In this document: one piece after another, positions 1 through 11,860 of the stretch
Position numbering within the stretch: position 1 is the stretch's first letter
How the letters are laid out: every line of letters starts with the position of its first letter
Assembly: GCA_029204225.1 (NCBI GenBank)
Contig: CM055097.1
Coordinates: forward strand, 70,622,252-70,686,251
DNA: 64,000 nt
Source: Diphasiastrum complanatum
Taxonomy: Eukaryota > Streptophyta > Lycopodiopsida > Lycopodiales > Lycopodiaceae
Reading direction: 5' to 3'
Program-made: the position numbers and the translations under genes
The notes under the pieces: model-generated
What the model was told of the DNA's origin: nothing
What the model saw: the letters and a program-made list of their open reading frames with translations, nothing else
Databases searched by the model: none

Positions 1-950
1 TAGGTTTGTGATTGATCTATCTAATTGGCACCCAACATCTCTTGTGGATCGATTGTAGATCCAATTAAGGTCCTAAATTCAGTAAATTTAACATGGTATC
101 AGAGCCAAGTACAAGAGGCTATGAGAATGATCAATGAACACACCCAAATTAGCAAGTTTTTGAGTGTTTGATCTAATTTTGAGAGGGTGAGCTAGAAGTG
201 GTACCATCATTTTTTTTGGATCAAATTGCAGGTGTATTGTTCACACGTGTGAGTCCGTACTGGACCCGTCTTACAAGTGCCTAACTTTGAATTTGTCCTA
301 AATTTTACACATCAATTTTTCAAGATTTTTGGTGCATTGTCTAGATCTAGCTTCATAGTTTTCATATCAATGATTAGATCTTGTAATGAATCATTGATGT
401 GAATTTTTGGAAGCTCGGATCAGGCCCAAAATTTTCACTTTTTTGGATCTTGATAGGGAGTGATCTAGGGAGTTGATTGCCAAAAATCATAGATCTAGGG
501 AGTGATTTGCTAGAAATTGGTACTGATCTCATTGTACCATCAACCAAGCTTTGTGCTAGTTGGACTGGGCTGAGACTAGAAGCATCTTGAGTGCTAGAAG
601 TCTACCTTAGATCATTCCATTAAGTGAATCTTTGGGAATTTCAAATGCAATCATTCATTATGGCATCCAGGGGTGGATTTTTGCTAGAAGCCAATGAGAG
701 GCTCACATCCACTAATTATTCCATTTGGAAAGTGAGAATGGAATCACTTTTGGTGCTCCATGATCTCTATGACATTGTCCTAGAAGAGGAAGATGAACCT
801 CTTGGTGGACAAGAGCAAGCTAGATACAAGAGAAAGTCTAGATTGGCCTTACATTGCATCAGGATGAATGTGAGCAATGACCTCTAGAAGGAGGTGTCAT
901 TTGTTGGATTTATCTTCTCTACTCTCCTAAATCCCATGTTAATCTTGAAG
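1..950 (+). mobile_element. 5' end of a Ty1/Copia retrotransposon (LTR tail, primer site, leader, gag start)
   Basis: The window opens in the tail of an LTR that ends in CA at 92-93 and is followed directly by a primer-binding site at 94-106 (TGGTATCAGAGCC), the usual plant initiator-Met tRNA type. A long untranslated leader (107-660) and a broken gag follow. The leader wording around 560-625 (GAGACTAGAAG, then GCTAGAAGTCTA) recurs near 39650-39710, so the Copia fragment at 39.2-41.2 kb belongs to the same family. The element stops near 950. Its protease and pol are not present downstream. Confidence 0.75.
660..948 (+). pseudogene. Copia gag N-terminal fragment
   Basis: The reading frame starts at or near the ATG at 660 and shows the Copia gag N-terminal signature: NERLTSTNYSIWKVRMESLL, then a region resembling LYDIV and a basic segment. 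A TAG at 886-888 interrupts it, and the frame can be followed for about 20 further codons. Gag of this family packages the element RNA into virus-like particles. Only about 90 residues remain, with no zinc knuckle or protease, so this is a dead fragment. Confidence 0.65.
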
Positions 951-974
951 ACATGCAAGAGACTATCAAATTGG

Positions 975-1140
975 CTGACTTATCGGGGAATCCCGACTTG
1001 GCCGACTTACTGGGGAGTTCGACTTATCGACTCTCTCGACTACTTGACTTGTTTGACTTATCGGGAGGTCTGATTTGCTGATTACCCAATTGGCCACCGC
1101 AGCGACTTGCTTCGACGTTCGAATAGTCGAAGCCTCCTCA
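975..1140. repeat. GACTT-rich degenerate repeat
   Basis: The stretch is built from irregular copies of GACTTATCGGG, CGACTT and TTGACTT. A similar CGACTT-rich vocabulary occurs at 29770-29950. No gene is visible in it. Confidence 0.35.
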
Positions 1141-1170
1141 CGCTCACTTCATATACTGTGCAAACGACTT

Positions 1171-2394
1171 GACAATGACATCAGCACCTGTTGGACACTT
1201 TTTGTGCCTCCCTAATCGATGTGATCAAGAGGGCAAAGATGCGGGGTTTGGATCTCCAACCGGGTGAGTAGTCATGTAGTACGGGCTTCGAGCTTCGATC
1301 CAATGGGGAGGGGGTTAAGCTACGGTTCTAAACGGTATGTAATTCTACCAAGGATGTCAATCTTGGCATAAGATCTAGATGTAAACTGTCTTAGATGAGG
1401 GGTGAAATTCTTGACTATCTTCTTGGCTCTTTTTGGGTTTTGGTTTTGTGGTGATCCTCTTCTTGTATCTTGGCTTTTTGGCAAATCTAGGCTTCTTGAG
1501 CTCTAGATCTTCTCCTCTTGAGGCTTATCTTCTCAAGGGAGGGGAGAAATGAAAATAAACCTACGTAACAGATCCTACTCTAAATGGTTTTCTAACACCT
1601 ATTTTGCAAATGTATGGTTTTGTGGATTGATGGATGAAAGCATGAGCTAATGATCATTCTATTATGTGATAGCATGAATATGAAACAACAATCAAGCATT
1701 CATTCATCCACTAGCAAGCATACAATGACAAAATAGGAGTGTGCTATAAGAAACTTGACTATCTTAAAACGTTATAAGCCAAAATGCATTTTAACTACTT
1801 TTGCCCATTGGAGTTTAGATCTATTTCTACTTCTTGCGACTTTGGCTTACAAATGCAGTGCACCTTCTAAGGGTGTCTGACAAATAGATCTGAATCTTTA
1901 TGTCGAATCGACCATGCTTTAGTTCTCGTCGTCGTAAATATGTTTTAGAGGCGCTGGGCTTTTTTTCCGCTCATCGGCTGGTCCGCGACTTTGGTCCGCG
2001 ACTCTGATCTACGACTCGTCAACCTTCTGATATTGGTGTTCCTAGTAAATCTGGATTCTGGAACTCCTTCTTGGTTAATTGTCGACGCTCCATAATGTAG
2101 TTTTGTAGTTCGATTCCTTCACTTGATATCCATTATTAGACACTTTTGGCTTCTGAAATCCATTAGAAGAATCTTCACCAGAATCTTCTAACATGCCCCC
2201 ACTGCAATTTTGGTGACAGCCCCTTGGCACCTGTGTATGTCTTGGCGTTGGCATGCGTGGCAATGTGAGACCGTTGCGAAAGAAGATGAAAGGGGGTATA
2301 GACAAGAGGGGGAATAGAATCGACGAAAAGCAAAGGTAAAAGTATTTGGCAACAAAATTGAGGTTGAGAGGGGGGGAAACAAAGTAAGCATTTG
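1171..2394. other. No recognisable gene
   Basis: AT-rich sequence with short chance ORFs only. The minus-strand ORF at 2075-2416 has no recognisable domain and overlaps the start of the chimeric LTR, so I do not call it. Confidence 0.5.
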
Positions 2395-2860
2395 TGTACA
2401 TTGGGAATAATACCATGTATATTGATTTGATAGATCTTAGATCAATTCAATAAGTGTGAGGGATTCGGCACCCTACATGTGTACCGCCAATCTAGTGAAC
2501 TCTTTATTATTTCATTGAATAGTTAGAAATTTACAAGGATATTTACAACATTTATCAAAACTTGTGATCCTTTCCAACGTGTCGGTAAGCCCACTTCTTT
2601 GATGCATTGGCCTCTAAGACCGATTCTAATACTCACACCATTTGAGAAGTGGGAGACCAATTTTGTCTGTCCTATCATGCCAATTACCCGATACACTAAG
2701 CGAAGTTATATATTGGCGGCGACCGATTATGCGACCAAGATGGTTAAGGCAAAAGCAACAAAGATGAACGATGCTAAGATAGTTGTCAAATTTTTGTTTT
2801 GAAATATCATAGCGATTGCCCTTTGGAATTCGTAAGCAACAGAGGGACACATGCAAAAAA
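2395..2860 (+). mobile_element. Chimeric gypsy LTR fragment with embedded integrase piece, copy A
   Basis: Bases 2395-2535 match 8799-8935 closely: TGTACATT, GAATAATACCATGTAT, then GATTCGGCACCCT. The last phrase resembles the LTR of the gypsy element at 42.7 kb, which has GGCACCCTGCGTGTG. From about 2535 the sequence turns into a Ty3/gypsy integrase fragment (CQR, then MHWPLRP, FEKWETNFV, SNRGTH). Both catalytic aspartates expected in the DFVGP and SDRGTH contexts read asparagine. The copy breaks off at about 2850 into unrelated sequence. Confidence 0.65.
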
Positions 2861-2869
2861 AAATAAAGA

Positions 2870-4060
2870 GCCCCCTTAAGAAAACAACTCTCCTGCTCAA
2901 ATCAAAGATTGAATGTGGCCGGAGGTCACCTCAGCCTGTCATGTAGGCCTATATGTTACAATTTTCCTAAAGCAATTTTAAGTCTTGCAGTCTTTGATCA
3001 CATATGGTTCATTATTATTATGTCCCGCTAAAGGCGCAAGAACACTTATTCTCATCCTTCTTGCTATTTCTGTCCTTGCTTTTGATGAAGATTGCTCAAC
3101 AGTCTCGAAACATACAAAAGTTCTTGCATAAAGCAATCCTCGCCTTTCAAGGATACTTCAAAGTTGGTACGTAAGTTACGTGCCCATTGTCTCGCATCTT
3201 CTAGCAACTGCTCATTTTGACAGCAGCAACGTGCCTCCCTCTCGTTTTTCAACTCCTCATACAACGTCGATGTCTGAACTGAATTCAAGTACTTTTTTTC
3301 TCATCTTCCTCACTAATCACTATGAATAGAATATATCCATCGTTTTTCGGCTCTAAAGGAGGCCGAGAGCAACATCCGGATTCCGAAGGCTCGTTGATGC
3401 CCCACAATACTTAATTACATCATCAACAACAAGCGATCTTCTGAAATAAATGTTGTATTTGAAGGAAACAAAAGAAGAGCAGCAAGGAGCGTTTCCTACT
3501 GAAGTCTGAGCTCTATCACAGGGTCTATTAGATCTTGAACATGTAGAATTTGCTTGCTGGACTGCTATGGCCTTAAGACAGACGAATTTCTCTTCGACTT
3601 TTGAGATCCACGTAGTGCTATGACAGCTCAAGATTGCATATAGCTCAATCCATATAGCTCGATCATCTATGTCAACGGAGAGGCTAAAGCGCATCACACC
3701 ATTCATGAGCAGCATCGCCTCGCCCATGTTAGTACTGAGATTTGCAAAATAAGAGATTAGAGTCCTTGGAGTTAAGGTACACTGTGAAGATGAATTTTCT
3801 ATGACACAATAGTTTGTTATAACATTCATGCAATTTTTCATGTTCAAGAATAAATTATTCTATTGAAAAAATGTAGCTTTTTTTTTTTTATGATGCCTTT
3901 TTCAAAGAAGCAAAATTGTTTTCTGCTTTGTTGGATATACTTTAGAACATAAATGAAATTAGAACTACAAAAGACCACATGTTTGTGGCATAACCTAATG
4001 GAGGTCGGTATAATAAGACTCTTTTTTATTAAATCCAAAAAATGACCACACACACACATT
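2870..4060 (-). other. Unrecognised minus-strand ORFs, possible gene remnant
   Basis: Two minus-strand reading frames lie here: 3288-3064 (74 codons, charged and helix-prone, with LYEELKNEREAR and LLEDARQWARNLR) and 3847-3353 (164 codons, cysteine-rich C-terminal half). I do not recognise either. The first looks more protein-like than chance AT-rich ORFs and might be an exon or captured gene piece. No convincing splice pair joins the two. Confidence 0.2.
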
Positions 4061-5540
4061 AGTGGAGAATGTCTGGTGTTGGTGGACGAAGGTCAAATGC
4101 AGTCAAAAGTTGAACTAAAGTTTCGAGACAATCCCCCATATTCCACACTTTATCTACTCCCCTCTTTTTTTTATCTCTATTCCTCTCATCTCTTCCACTC
4201 ATCATTATGTGCAATCCCATCGAGGTTATTCTCCATTTTCCTCATCTTTGAGGTGCCCTCCTACTCCCACCCCCGCTCTAGAAAACTTTATCAATTATCA
4301 CACCATCTCGTGTTTTTTTTTTGTACTATAACTTTTTCGTTTTTAATGAACTCCCTCTCTTTTTATTCTCAGATTCAAGGCTTAGGACTACTCTCATTCC
4401 CGCCTCCTCCCGAGTGACTAAGTACCTCCACCCGATGTCCGAGAAAGTCTAAATAATCCAAGAATGAAATCGGTAGCTTTCTCAAAAAAATTAACATGGA
4501 AATTTTTTTGTTAGATTTTTTATGCCTTAATCTCAAATTCTGTAGAGGAAAACTTGTAACTATGAACACTGCCTCCACCCCATACCCGGGGGCACATATC
4601 ATCGCAAAGAGTCAGCCACCTTTACACAAAGGGCTAACGATTGTGTCCGTCAACATGGGTAGAGGCTTTTTGAGCAGACGGTTGTGTTCATCAGTAGTCA
4701 CAACCACATAGGCATTTCACTCTGCTCAAACTGTTTTAAACTAAAAGAATGAGTGGTGTGGTCTGTCTCATTCAATGGATATTCATGATTTATGAAGGGC
4801 AAATGAGCATCTAGATTCTGGTGAGGACCATGCCATGATGATAATTAATTATGAGTGGTATGAAGTTTTTTCAGAAGAATAAAAGCTTTGCAAACACTTT
4901 AAGCTGCAACCTATCTTTTCATTAAGAAAGAAGTAGAAAAAACGACTTCATATCCAAGTAAATGCACATTTTTACAACAAAATGTAAATACTTTGATAAA
5001 AATACATAGGAGCACAAAAAATATTGATTAAAAAATGTGCCGAAGTGTAGGAGATACGCCATGGATCCTCGAACTTCTCATGTCTTTACATAATCCACTC
5101 AACTTTCAAGGCTCTCTGAATGCCAACCATTAGCGTTCTACGGGTCTTCGTTTATGATGGAAATAAACAAAAGATTTTGAATCCATAGTGATAAATCTAT
5201 TACAGAGATGAATCAAATGAAAACCAAAATGTACAACAAATGTTGTCTCAAATCTAAAACGTTTGAGCAGCCAGCCAGGAACATTGAGTGTCAAAGAGCA
5301 TGTCAGACTCTTGCCTTGAAAATGTTTAAAAATTGAGACTAAGAAAGTTGTGAACTAGCACTGTATGGTGACTCGTGAACATGTTAACAGACTTGAGGGA
5401 GGTATTGTGATGTGAAATATTTCAGTGACCATTGCTTGCCCTCATTCTTGCACCTTCCCAACTGGTTCTTGTCGGGATCGCGGTGTTGAATTCTGATTGA
5501 ACTTCCGCGTCACCATCTGATTGTCTTAGTGCAGTTGTCT
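4061..5540. other. No recognisable gene
   Basis: No domain, RNA gene or transposon terminus is recognisable. Several short ORFs on both strands have compositions expected by chance. Confidence 0.45.
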
Positions 5541-5542
5541 GC

Positions 5543-5628
5543 ACACGTGTGGCATCTATTTACATGGCCTTCTTGCCAATTACAATGCATGTGACAAAAA
5601 ATGGTCAAGCTAGAATTGTGAAATTTCA
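5543..5628 (+). repeat. 86-bp direct repeat, left copy
   Basis: This segment (ACGTGTGGCATCTATTTACA through GTGAAATT) is repeated almost exactly at 6779-6864, 1236 bp downstream in the same orientation. I see only a couple of substitutions, for example CCAATT versus CCGATT. Confidence 0.8.
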
Positions 5629-5676
5629 ACACTCCTCACAATTTAGCTTGATGAGACTATCCTGGATTAGTAATAA

Positions 5677-6183
5677 TTACATGCATAAAAACAACATATT
5701 TATAGGTTCTTGATGTATGTAGTGAGCATGATCACTCATTACAATAAGAACATAATTTGAGCTCCAAGTTGTCAAATGTAGTGAGAGCTCCATAAAGGTT
5801 GTCTTCAAGATCCAAGCTTTGTCTTTGGTAGGTTGTTGAATGCTCACCTTGGAATGAAAAATGTGAGTCTCCTCCTCAAAATAAACATGAAAAACAACAG
5901 CTTTCCATAAGATCCAACTTTTGTATGAAGCACATACAACCAAAGCTTGAGATATCACCATCTTGACTTTATCCACCAAAACAATAAACTCCAACTTGGC
6001 ATCCTTCCAATGAAGGTCTTCATTCCTTGGAAATTCAAGAGTGAAAGGATCACAAGATGAGGCCTTTGAATACATATTTGAAACTCCAATCAAAGTAGTA
6101 ATGATCACTATTTCATCATGATAAGATATAGGATGAAAAACAATGTTCATACTAGCATCATCAAAGGACTTTGTCAAATACAT
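5677..6183 (-). other. Unrecognised 168-codon minus-strand ORF
   Basis: An open frame of 168 codons lies between the two 86-bp direct repeats. No domain or signal is recognisable. A second minus-strand ORF (6551-6288, with an amphipathic DLKDHIEKENIQ segment) lies upstream in the same orientation. Together they could be a degraded protein of whatever was inserted or duplicated between the repeats, but chance is not excluded. Confidence 0.2.
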
Positions 6184-6778
6184 GACATATTTTTAATCAA
6201 ACACAAAATAAGATGAGTAAAGGGAGATATGGATAAACTTCCTTGCTGCTCCTTTCTCTTTACCCAAACCTTCATATTGATGTAGATTCAGCTCTCTTTT
6301 GCCTTGAGACAAGTGCTCACTCCCTCTTGGTGTTGATGATGAAAACATGGATCCAAACCATGATCTTCTTCAAGATTCTCAAGGACTTTGTTTTCAAGTC
6401 TCCAAACCTGAATGTTCTCCTTCTCAATATGATCTTTCAAGTCAACAAAACAATCACCAAGATTATTTATACCAAATTCACTAGTCCACAATTGCTTACC
6501 ACTAGCAATTTGAATTACAAGGCTTGTTGAACTTGAAACTAATGAGGCCAAATACTCTTGTATGGATATAAGTGTCCTTCAAGGATGATTCACTTACTCT
6601 CATACAAGGTTCACAATATGGGGTCAAGATCTCAAGATCCAAAAACAATGTAAAACATGCTATTTTTAGCTCCTAGAATTTCTCTAGCTTATCTAAGCAC
6701 ACTTTGGCCTCATTTCAAAGATGCTATCACAATGTAATGTGAGGAATGAAGTCTTTGGAAAGCATCCTATGTGATTTG

Positions 6779-6864
6779 GCACGTGTGGCATCTATTTACA
6801 TGGCCTTCTTGCCGATTACAATGCATGTGACCAAAAATGGTCAAGCTAGAATTGTGAAATTCAT
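6779..6864 (+). repeat. 86-bp direct repeat, right copy
   Basis: Near-identical partner of 5543-5628. The flanks differ on both sides (CATGCTGCATCC after this copy, TCAACACTCC after the left one), so the repeat is sharply bounded. Confidence 0.8.
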
Positions 6865-7203
6865 GCTGCATCCTCCAACAATGCTGAAAGCAAGCACTGA
6901 AGGCATTTTCCAGAAGCAACTTCCCACAAAAATGAACAGATTTTTCTTTTACAAACAGACGGTGTGGATTTTGCGTTTGTGCTAGATCCATAGTAGAGGA
7001 CCAAACTTGCAACACTTCACTCCTTGGATCAAAAACCTTTCATTGATTTGGCACCGATTTGGATACATCATCAGTAGGTAGTAGAACAAATCTAAGAGGC
7101 TTAATTCATATCATAAAGGATTCCTCTACTGTTGTTTGATGAGCTGAAAGAATTAGTAGTTTGATGAATTCACTAGGCTTCAGCAACATGGAGCTTACCA
7201 AGA

Positions 7204-7217
7204 GGGGGGGGGGGGGG
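7204..7217. repeat. Poly-G run (14 G)
   Basis: An uninterrupted run of 14 G upstream of the long (GA)n tract. Confidence 0.85.
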
Positions 7218-7407
7218 AGCTTAGTAGATAGAGAGAAAACTATGTGATAATGTGTGTGTGAGAGAGACCGAGAGATATGGTAGGTACTAGCATGAGTGCG
7301 ACCAAGCTTTGAAGAACGGGGTCTAGGCCATGGAGAGAGAGGGAATGGCACGTGAAGGGAGAAGGAGAGAGAGGAAGAGATGTTGGGACAGGCAGAGAGA
7401 GCGCCCC

Positions 7408-7595
<188 letters not shown>

Positions 7596-7719
7596 GGGGA
7601 GCCTAGAGGGGAAATTCCCAATTCGGGAGAGGGTGAAAAGTAGGGTATAGGAGAGGAGGGAAAGTAGGGTATAGGAGATAGACAAAAGAGGGAATCACCA
7701 AATTCAAATTGTAGGTGTG

Positions 7720-7930
7720 TCACATACATACATCATTTGTTCTTTCACATATATCATACATACACAATCTAGTCTAAAATTAAATTTATAGCCATACATC
7801 CTCTTCCAACATACATACATACTACTCCCCCATACATATATATATATATGCATGCATGAGGAGGAAGGCCATGCATCCTCCTCCCCATACATGCATCCTC
7901 TTTTTTAAAATTTTTAGTTCAAAAAACGTG
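7720..7930. repeat. CATACA / ATGCATG-rich low-complexity stretch
   Basis: Repeated CATACATA, a short (TA)n at 7838-7849 and several ATGCATG and CATGCATCCTCC words. No coding signal. Confidence 0.6.
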
Positions 7931-7980
7931 TATGCATGGGTGAGGGGAGGAGGATGCATGGGTCCCCTCACCCATGCATA
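7931..7980. repeat. Perfect 17-bp inverted repeat (hairpin)
   Basis: The arm at 7931-7947 (TATGCATGGGTGAGGGG) is perfectly complementary to 7964-7980, with a 16-base purine-rich loop. A looser copy of the same words (GGAGGATGCATG, CCATGCATCC) surrounds it. Confidence 0.85.
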
Positions 7981-8798
7981 AAAGTGAATGTAAGTTTAAA
8001 AATATATACATTGATAAATATATAGATATATGACTAGTTAGGCTTAGTTAATCAATAATAGATATTGCCAAGTGTTCTTAAAAATACCGTACAAGAACCG
8101 CTAAGCAAAGCATAAGATACAATTTAATATGCAAAACGAGTAGTCCTGATTGAGAAGACTAAGTATGTCAAAGGGTCGAATTCAACAATCCTCCGAATAA
8201 GTTCAAGTTGAGCTGGGTCGACATCAATTCGACAATCCTTCAAAAATGTTCAAGTCGAGACAGGTCGACAGTCATTCGAATATTATTTGAGTTAAGACAG
8301 TTGACTGTGAAAACTTCCATCTATTTCTATAGGTCTTTTGTTTGTAGTTGGTTCATGTGTAAAATACATAGTTTGGGATATTGTCGTGAATACATTAAAT
8401 GAAATAAGTGGTAATTTATAGTGGCAACTAGATCAGATGAGACTTGTAGTGGAATTAAAATTTTTAACAAAAAATACATCAAGGTTGACTCTAGAGATGA
8501 ATATATTGGATTGTGTCTCCCATGGAAAAATGCAGTTATACCAAATTAAATGTGGATGATGTCTTCAACAAAACTTCTGTTGGTGAAAAACTAGACATGC
8601 AAATGAAAACAACTATAAGGAGTTGGAGAGTTGGTCAACATGGTGGCAAAATAGAATCTTGCCATGGGATAAATTTGTTTGTGAGAAATTCAATATGTCC
8701 ATGAACTAAGAAAACACATTTTGCAAAAAATAAATAAAATTGGATGGTTTGTATTTGTGTCAGTTAATGAATAGTAAAGATGAGGTTTTGTGTTTGGT

Positions 8799-9660
8799 GG
8801 TACATTGTGAATAATACCATGTATACTGATTTGATAGATCTTAGATCAGTTCAATAAGTGTGAAGGATTCGGCACCCTGCATGTGTGCAACCAATCCAGT
8901 GAACTCTTTGTTATTTCATTGAATAGTTAGAAATGTACAAGGATGTTACAACATTTATCAAAACTTGTGATCCTTGCCAACGTTTCGGTAAGCCAACTTC
9001 TTCGATGCATTGGCCTCTAAGACCGATTCTACCACTCACACCATTTGAGAAGTGGGAGACCAATTTTGTCGGTCCTATCAAGCCAGTCACCCGATACACC
9101 AAGCAAAGTTATATACTGATGACGTCCGATTATGCGACCAAGATGGTCGAGGCAAACGCAACAAAGATCAACTATGCTAAGATAGTTGCCGAATTTCTGT
9201 TTCAAAATATTATAACTAAAGATGATTGCCCTTTGGAATTGGTAAGCAACAGAGGGACACATTTTAGGCCATTGTGGGAGTTCAATAATTAGAGGCCTAA
9301 AAATTAAGTTAGTGAATAAAGGGCATTTCCCAGCTCTTTTAGAATTCAAATAATTAGAGACGTAGAAATTGGCCAGTAGCCAATGGGATGCCCACTCTCC
9401 ACTATAAATAGTGGCACCAGGTGTTTATTGCTAGATTTTGATTATTGGAGTGATTTTGATTACAATGCCTGCTTGTAAGCACTTGTAATTGATGAGTAGG
9501 GAAGAAGAGAGAGTACATCATAGCTAAGATCTTCTTGAAAACTAGAAAAGTCAAAAAAAAAAAATGGTCACTTTCTACAATTTGGGAGTGAAGAAGTGCA
9601 AAATTAGAGCTTTTCAAAAAACCTCTTCAAATTTTTCATTAAAAAAAAAAAAGAAAAAAA
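8799..9660 (+). mobile_element. Chimeric gypsy LTR with embedded integrase piece, copy B
   Basis: The LTR-like sequence at 8799-8935 is followed by an integrase fragment (8936-9266), then by more LTR-like sequence. The phrase AAGTTAGTGAATAAAG at 9305-9320 also occurs in the gypsy LTR at 42.88 kb. A TATA-like ACTATAAATAG lies at 9400-9410. The integrase segment therefore sits inside the LTR. It reads in one frame for about 110 codons (CDPCQRFG, MHWPLRPILPLTPFEKW, VSNRGTHF). The two catalytic Asp positions are Asn, as in copy A. The right end is uncertain; poly-A-rich sequence begins at about 9640. Confidence 0.65.
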
Positions 9661-11860
9661 GCAAAGCACTCTTAATTGGTCAACAAATCTTCACCCATCT
9701 CTAGATTGCCAAATTAGACTTTCTATGCGGTCTATGAAGGTTCCACCCAATTCTAGAAGCCAAGCAAAGATTAAATAACTAAAAAGAATAAAATTTATTT
9801 TAAACTTTCAAATTAGCTATTGTGAAAGGTGAAAGGGTTCATGAGCCCTAGAAGGTCGGTTATCATCAAATTTTTGCTATTTGGTAACGGTATAGATTGA
9901 AATGATCCATGTTTAGTCAAGATGGTCGTCTATCTAATTTTTTAAAATTTCTATTCAACGATAGGTTGCTTGCCTAGGAAAGATCTAGGATAGTGTGTTG
10001 ATGTGATTTGAAAGACGCATATTGTAGCATGAACACTTTCTATTTATGTTCGGATTTGAAATTGCCTGATTAGACCTTATTATCAGACTTGCATCTCCTC
10101 TTAATCTAGGGAGGGAGGGAAAGGGCTTGTGAAAGTTGTCAGAAAACCAAGTGGTGATAACTTTGCCAAAGGATGAAAAATAAACTTTTAAATAACCTCT
10201 AAAGTGTATTGGAATGAACCAAAAATCAATCCAAACCACTTTTTGGATGTTCTCAATATTATTTAAGGCGAAATGAAATCAAATAAAAATTATTTATTTT
10301 GGTCTCTTTTAGTAGAAGCCTAAAGGAAGCCATAAATGCTCACAAAAAGCTTGGATTTCATTTGCAAAAGGAGCTCTATTGATAAAGTAAGCAATAACAT
10401 GATGAGATTTAACTTGAAGTTCTTTTGATAAGAATTTTTATTTATCATCACAGTTATTCTTCTTCTTACTTGATCATCCACAAAAACCTCTTTACCATTA
10501 TGTGAAGTTCTTGTAATAGCCTACTTAAGGACTGTGCTATAATCCATACAAATTGTTCCTTGTGTTACGAGGCTGTTATCTTCATTCTTATTATTACATG
10601 ACCTCCAATATAGACTTCTTTCTCTTTCGCATAACTAGTTCTAGTGCTTATAAATTCAATCTTATCCCTCACTCCATTGCAATTAACATCTACCTCATGA
10701 TGGGAAATGACGCTTTTTGCATAACCAATGATACTAACTCGTTGAAGCAAGAGGGCTAGGCTTTGAGGATCTTCAAGAAAACTATCAAACTCTTTGCTAT
10801 TGGAGTAAATATCAAGAAAGTTCTAGTTAGAGTTTGGTGACGACATTGGCAAGTGTCACTCCTCAGAAAGGGAGGCTACGTTGAGCTTTGTTGTCTTGCT
10901 TAATGGTTCATTAACTTCATTTATCGAGGCATTAGCAAGCTCATGATTGTTAACTACTATATCTTAGCCGTTTTGGCTACTACTTGAGTTTACTACCATT
11001 TCATCCTATCATTGTGGTCTCTGTACTTGTAGGGGTGACCTTCCACTATCACCATTTCATCACTCTCACTTTGTCGTCACAGACAAGGTTCACTAATACT
11101 TTTATCAATAAGTTTGTTACTGTTTTGAGTCCTCTCAATTTTAATGTAAATAGTTAATAGAGTTATTGGTCCTTACATTTAGGAATAGTATTTAAAATCT
11201 TTACGTTGTACCTTGCCTATGCGATCACCTTTGATTGTGATTATCCTTTGCTTGAGATATTCATGTAGAAAGATGGTATAGCCACCATGCATAATGAATT
11301 GCTTTGAAGAAGAATTTGCTAAGATTGTTATCCTTGAGCCTATATTTCCCATTGTATATATTAGAACCTTACCTAAACATGTTAATGGGCAATCAACCTC
11401 AAACCACGGCCCCACCCATATTCTTTGAGTAATGATGTCCTATTTTATTTGACAATGTTGGCTCTCTTTTATTCTCGTCCACTTATTTTATTTGTGTACA
11501 TCATTTGTCGTCTTTGACAATGGCACATTAGGATAGTGATTATTATAGTTGCAATCATAGAAAAGGGAACATTAGAAGCTAAATTTGTCTTTTGGTGTAC
11601 CAAAAATTCTCAAAGTTAAATAAAAATGTCTAATTATGTACATGTCAACTATTTGAGGAGGGACATTCTTGAATTTTGAATATTTTATATTTAGCTATAT
11701 GAAATACAATAGCATGAGAAATCCAACCTTAAAGTTTTCAGCTTATATGAGGCTCAAGCTTTAGAGATTCTTTCATATTGAATATTTTAAGCACCTGAAT
11801 AGTTGTTAATAGTTGGGCCATTTCTAGAGAATTAAGAAGAGTCTTGTATTTTTCTTTTAT
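9661..11860. other. No recognisable gene
   Basis: AT-rich sequence. The minus ORF at 10239-9985 (with VWIDFWFIPIHFRGYLK) vaguely recalls the DUF4283-type segment of plant LINE or retroelement proteins, but the match is too weak to call. Confidence 0.4.
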
